Assembly (NCBI GenBank): GCA_021613535.1 | Contig: CP075492.1 | Coordinates: 3,162,001 to 3,226,000, forward strand | Direction: 5' to 3' | DNA from: Adineta vaga | Lineage: Eukaryota > Rotifera | Length of the DNA stretch: 64,000 nucleotides | In this document: piece after piece, positions 60,751 to 64,000 of the stretch | How the letters are laid out: each line of letters opens with the position of its first letter | Position numbering within the stretch: position 1 is the first letter of the stretch | Made by a program: the position numbers and the translations under genes | The notes under the pieces: generated by a model | The model's database searches: none | The model's input: only the letters and a program-made list of their open reading frames with translations | What the model was told of the DNA's origin: nothing

Positions 60751-61118
60751 CTTTGGGGACGTTCCAAAAAAGGAACACTTTGCATCAATTTGATCAGTAT
60801 AAAACTGGATTATGAGCTTAGTTTTATTGATAAAGTAAAATATACAACGATGAGGACAAAATATTGATTGTTTACAAAACGACTAGTCGACGAATAATAC
60901 GTAATTCAAAGTTTTATGCTTTCATAGAATAATTCATTTCGTCAGTGGGTATTTTAACATGATGCGAATGAAAGAAAAAACAATGCAAATGTTGTTCTTG
61001 CTTGTTGCTACGCTACCAACATGAATATTGACTCATGTTTTGCTTTTTCTCCTCTGTTAAATTCGGTTGTAAAGAGAACAGAATATAAGAAAAGTGAAAA
61101 TTACATTGAAATATAACG
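60751..61118. other. 5' flank of the receiver/PARP-like gene
   Basis: No coding sequence; presumably the promoter and leader of the gene that starts at 61119. Confidence 0.4.
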
Positions 61119-62246
61119 ATGCTCGGGTTATTAACCAGATCTAGTACAAGTATTGATCCAAACAGCAGTGTTATATGGGTTGATTCTGATCCAAATATTC
61201 GTCAAAGTACAGGATTACTTGAGGCTCAAAATTGGCGTGTAGCATGTTTTAATGAAACAGCCGATGCACTAAATGCTCTCCGTCAGAATCGTTTAATACC
61301 AGATAAGATCAATTGTATTATTACAAGTATGATGGAGCGTGGCGGTAGAAGAGAACGTGGACTTTTAAATGGATTACAGATGTTAGACGAAATGAAAACT
61401 ATTTGGAAGGAAGCATGTAGTTACTGTCCACTTATAGCTATCATTACTCTGACAGCAGATGTACAAGAATGTCAGGAACATGGTGCTACTGTTATTGTGC
61501 ATGGTGATCGCAGAAAAATGCTGCTTCAAGTGATCGATCTTCTGAACAAAAGTCCAAATAGTGAACATCGAGAGAAATGGCGAGAACCATCTCTGTTACC
61601 ATGTTTACAGTTAAGAGAAATAGCCAAAGCATATCTCGATACATTGAATCTTGATAGGAAATACTTTGATACATTCTGTGATCATTGTTTCTGTAAGACT
61701 TGTTCATCAAAACGAATATGGGAAAGATGTAATGAAAAATATGCATTACCTATTGGTTACTATCGTTTTGGTTTGTTACTTCGAAATGAATTTAATGAAA
61801 GACGTGCTGATGTGCAAAATTGGCCAGTAGCATATCATGGAACTCGAAGACAGAATATTGATTCGATTCTTAGACATCGTCGGATTATGTTTCCTGGTGA
61901 TCGACTAGATGACGGTACCGTTCTACCTGTGCGACTTGGTCAATGTCATGCTCTTGGGTCACCTGTCATTTATGTTTCACCTACTATTCTTTATTCTCAA
62001 CACGATGTTTATACACCTCCCGAACACTTTCATCATGGTTCACCTTTCAATTCAACAAAGTATAAGATCAAGACAGTCCTACAATGTCGAGTAAAACCTG
62101 AATCTTTTCGAAAATGTCGAGAAACACTCGGCTTTAACAATATAATCATTGATCAAGATTTTAATAACAATGAAGTCGAATGGGTGGTATCCGATAAGAC
62201 AGCAGTTGTTCCATATGGTCTTCTCATTGGCATTTTTCCTGAATAA
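61119..62246 (+). CDS. Receiver-like domain fused to a PARP-like ADP-ribosyltransferase fold
   Basis: 375 residues, no intron. Residues about 18-145 look like a CheY-type receiver: VIWVDSDPNIR for the acidic pair, CIITSMMERGG where LxxDxMMP is normal (the phospho-acceptor Asp is replaced), IITLTAD for the Thr strand, then a helix. A Cys/His cluster (FCDHCFCKTCSSKR) may bind zinc. The C-terminal part carries WPVAYHGTRRQNIDSIL, VIYVSPTILYSQHDVY and EVEWVVSDKTAVVPYGLLIG. The order YHGT ... Y ... E before a final beta-strand matches the H-Y-E triad of PARP-type ADP-ribosyltransferases. It may be a sensor-coupled ADP-ribosyltransferase; the fold call rests on motif order and needs a structure prediction. 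A telomere-like hairpin follows the stop by 16 nt. Confidence 0.65.
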   Translation: MLGLLTRSSTSIDPNSSVIWVDSDPNIRQSTGLLEAQNWRVACFNETADALNALRQNRLIPDKINCIITSMMERGGRRERGLLNGLQMLDEMKTIWKEACSYCPLIAIITLTADVQECQEHGATVIVHGDRRKMLLQVIDLLNKSPNSEHREKWREPSLLPCLQLREIAKAYLDTLNLDRKYFDTFCDHCFCKTCSSKRIWERCNEKYALPIGYYRFGLLLRNEFNERRADVQNWPVAYHGTRRQNIDSILRHRRIMFPGDRLDDGTVLPVRLGQCHALGSPVIYVSPTILYSQHDVYTPPEHFHHGSPFNSTKYKIKTVLQCRVKPESFRKCRETLGFNNIIIDQDFNNNEVEWVVSDKTAVVPYGLLIGIFPE

Positions 62247-62261
62247 ATGAATATTTTCATC

Positions 62262-62318
62262 TTGAAAGTGAGAGTGTGGATGTCATAAGAGAAATATAAG
62301 TCACACTCACCCTCTAAA
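62262..62318. repeat. Telomere-like hairpin element
   Basis: CTTGAAAGTGAGAGTGTGGA, loop, TCACACTCACCCTC. It lies 16 nt downstream of the stop at 62246, so inside the 3' UTR. Confidence 0.6.
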
Positions 62319-62672
62319 TTTCGTGTTGACTCGTCTACTTAATTCTATTCATGTTTTATTAAAAATTGTTCTTGAATTTCGATTTGAATCATATTCAAAA
62401 TTCACACATTTTTTACACAGCGATGTGCAACTGTTCATAAGAATCTGTTGTAGATTGAAAGACTGAAAGAGAAAATTTTAACTGGTTTATATTAATTATT
62501 TTCAAAGTATTTATATCTCATTTCCTCAACTGCATTTCTTTAGAAAATAATATTTCATAATTAAAATGTATATGTATTTAATAGATCAAAAAAACAATTA
62601 TTTTCTTTTTTCTACTGTATAACTCTAATTTTTCATCGCCGCGCAAGAATTTATATCTAATAATCATAAAAT

Positions 62673-63662
62673 ATGAAGTATCTTTACGAATATCTATTTA
62701 ATTTCAGGTAAAAATCTTTCAATTTAAAACATTCGAATCTATATGTTTGTTTTCTCTTTCTATAGTAATCCAACGAGTTTATCAATTATTACAGATACTC
62801 AATATTGGTTTATTCCCCTGGATATTTTTCGAATAATTTGTTTAATTTTTACAATTCTTCTTGGGATAGGTTTTTCAATACTTGTCATTGTTGATAAAAC
62901 ATGTCATACAATTTCCATAATGTTAATATCAAATACATGTTTAGCTCAATTATGTCCAGCAATCAATACACTTCTAATGGTTATATTTACATTACGAAAT
63001 GATCTTCAACAAATTCAATATCAAGATACATTTTGTATGCTTCGAGGTTATTTTACAAATGTATTCTTTGCAGCGACATATTATTCTTTACTTTTTCAAG
63101 CTGTTTATCCAACTCGTTATTATTGTCAACGACGAAATATGCAATTATTTTTCATTATTTTTTCATGGTTATTAAGTTTGTCATATTATTTAATATTGAT
63201 TTTTAAAAAAGATATGGTCTATAATACTGAAAGTCATATATGTCAAGCCATTGTTCAACTTTCTCTTATGGCCCTTTATATTGTATCAAGTATTTATATT
63301 ATTCCCGTTTCAATAATAATGTTAATTTATTTGAAATTAATTCGATTTGTTAAACAAATGTGTAAACGAATTGCACATGAAAATACTTTACATCGCGAGC
63401 AAAACGAGAATTGAAATTAATTCAACGCATTGTTATTTTAATTGCTATATTATTAACAGGTGGTTTGCCATATACTTATATTGTTTTTAAATCATTCATT
63501 AATTATCCTCCAAAGTATCATTTTCGAATAGCTTATATATTTCTTGATGCAACATTACCATTTGTTATGATCGTGATGTTTCTATTTACAAAACCATTGA
63601 AAGATGCAGCAAAGAAATTAATCAATAGACGATATAATACTACAAGAACATCGATGGGTTGA
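62673..63662 (+). CDS. Rhodopsin-like GPCR with one frameshift
   Basis: Exon 1 (62673-62707, MKYLYEYLFNF) joins exon 2 at 62766 in phase 2, giving a better start than the ATG at 62743, which lies in the intron. TM1 IICLIFTILLGIGFSILVIV, TM3 after CMLRGYF with AVYPTRYYCQRR at its end, TM5 IVSSIYIIPVSIIMLIYL, then loop 3. At about 63405 one extra A in an A-run breaks the frame; the other frame continues with LKLIQRIVILIAILLTGG (TM6) and FLDATLPFVMIVMFLF (TM7) to 63662. Apart from this single homopolymer lesion the receptor is complete, so it is either a very young pseudogene or a sequence error. Orphan receptor, ligand unknown. Confidence 0.78.
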
Positions 63663-64000
63663 ATGATTGAAAAATAATGTGATTCTTTTTTCTATTAGTT
63701 ATTCTACTAATTTGATTAGTTTTAACAAGTATTTTCAACAGCCATTTATTTTCGTTTGTCTCTATTAATCTATTTTCTGTACACGTACATGCTTTATTCT
63801 TTTCTCAAATGAATCTGTACAGCATGTATTTCCTAGATCATCCATTTCAATGAATCAATAGTCAAGATGAATACGAACGATTTTAGATAAATCTTACAAT
63901 TTCTTGAATATTTATTTATTGATTAGTGGCATTGCAAACACACAAATCACCAACAGAAGAAACAATGTTATTCTCACTCGAAATATTATCACCAACAAAA
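63663..64000. other. 3' flank, no further gene
   Basis: AT-rich sequence to the right edge of the window; nothing recognised. Confidence 0.4.

Noticed and set aside
1-64000. tRNA, rRNA or CRISPR arrays
   Set aside because: No cloverleaf with B-box-like GGTTCGAATCC, no rRNA core sequence and no regularly spaced repeats were seen by eye.

Overview
The window looks like nuclear DNA of a small invertebrate, most likely a bdelloid rotifer. It is strongly AT-rich. Genes are dense, with many short spliceosomal introns (about 33-70 nt, GT-AG, often ending TTTTAG or TATTTAG). The gene families are ones bdelloids carry in large numbers: NHL propellers with EGF domains, FG-GAP/VCBS repeat giants, orphan rhodopsin-like receptors, F-box/LRR proteins, and bacterial- or fungal-like genes. 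Scattered TGTGGG-like tracts match the G-rich telomeric motif reported for bdelloids. The species call is an inference; no marker gene was seen.

Layout. 1-9.9 kb: two tandem copies of a secreted double-NHL-propeller gene on the minus strand, the first running off the left edge with a foldback MITE in its first intron, the second ending in EGF domains, a membrane helix and a short tail. 10.4-18 kb: decayed genes (F-box/LRR relic, two copies of a broken GPCR, an hsp70 tail fragment) around an intact alpha/beta-hydrolase, an 86-residue ORF and a bacterial-like GTPase. 20-28.7 kb: three multi-exon plus-strand genes in a row, namely a KRBA2-like DDE integrase, an RPA70-like two-OB-fold protein and a 12-exon P-loop ATPase resembling DUF3987. 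This is the best candidate for an undescribed mobile or replication module. 29.8-38.4 kb: SDR oxidoreductase, Cys-rich secreted protein, GPCR, EF-hand protein, broken kelch gene. 38.4-47.7 kb: polyproline membrane protein, decayed TRK-type K+ transporter, GPCR, knottin-like protein, possible papain-fold protein. 48-52.7 kb: a 1513-residue type II membrane protein with 28 FG-GAP-like repeats. 54.7-63.7 kb: Cys-rich membrane protein, an orphan fragment, an intact F-box/LRR gene, a duplicated FG-GAP 5' fragment, a receiver-like plus PARP-like fusion, and a GPCR with one frameshift.

The most striking non-coding signal is a family of about 19 short elements, mostly hairpins, with a GTGTGGG-type left arm and a CCCACAC-type right arm. 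Some share the same loop sequence, several lie within 80 nt downstream of a stop codon, and both duplicated blocks in the window end at one. Many genes carry single-base lesions. Some are shared between copies or are substitutions and look real; others sit in homopolymers and could be assembly errors.
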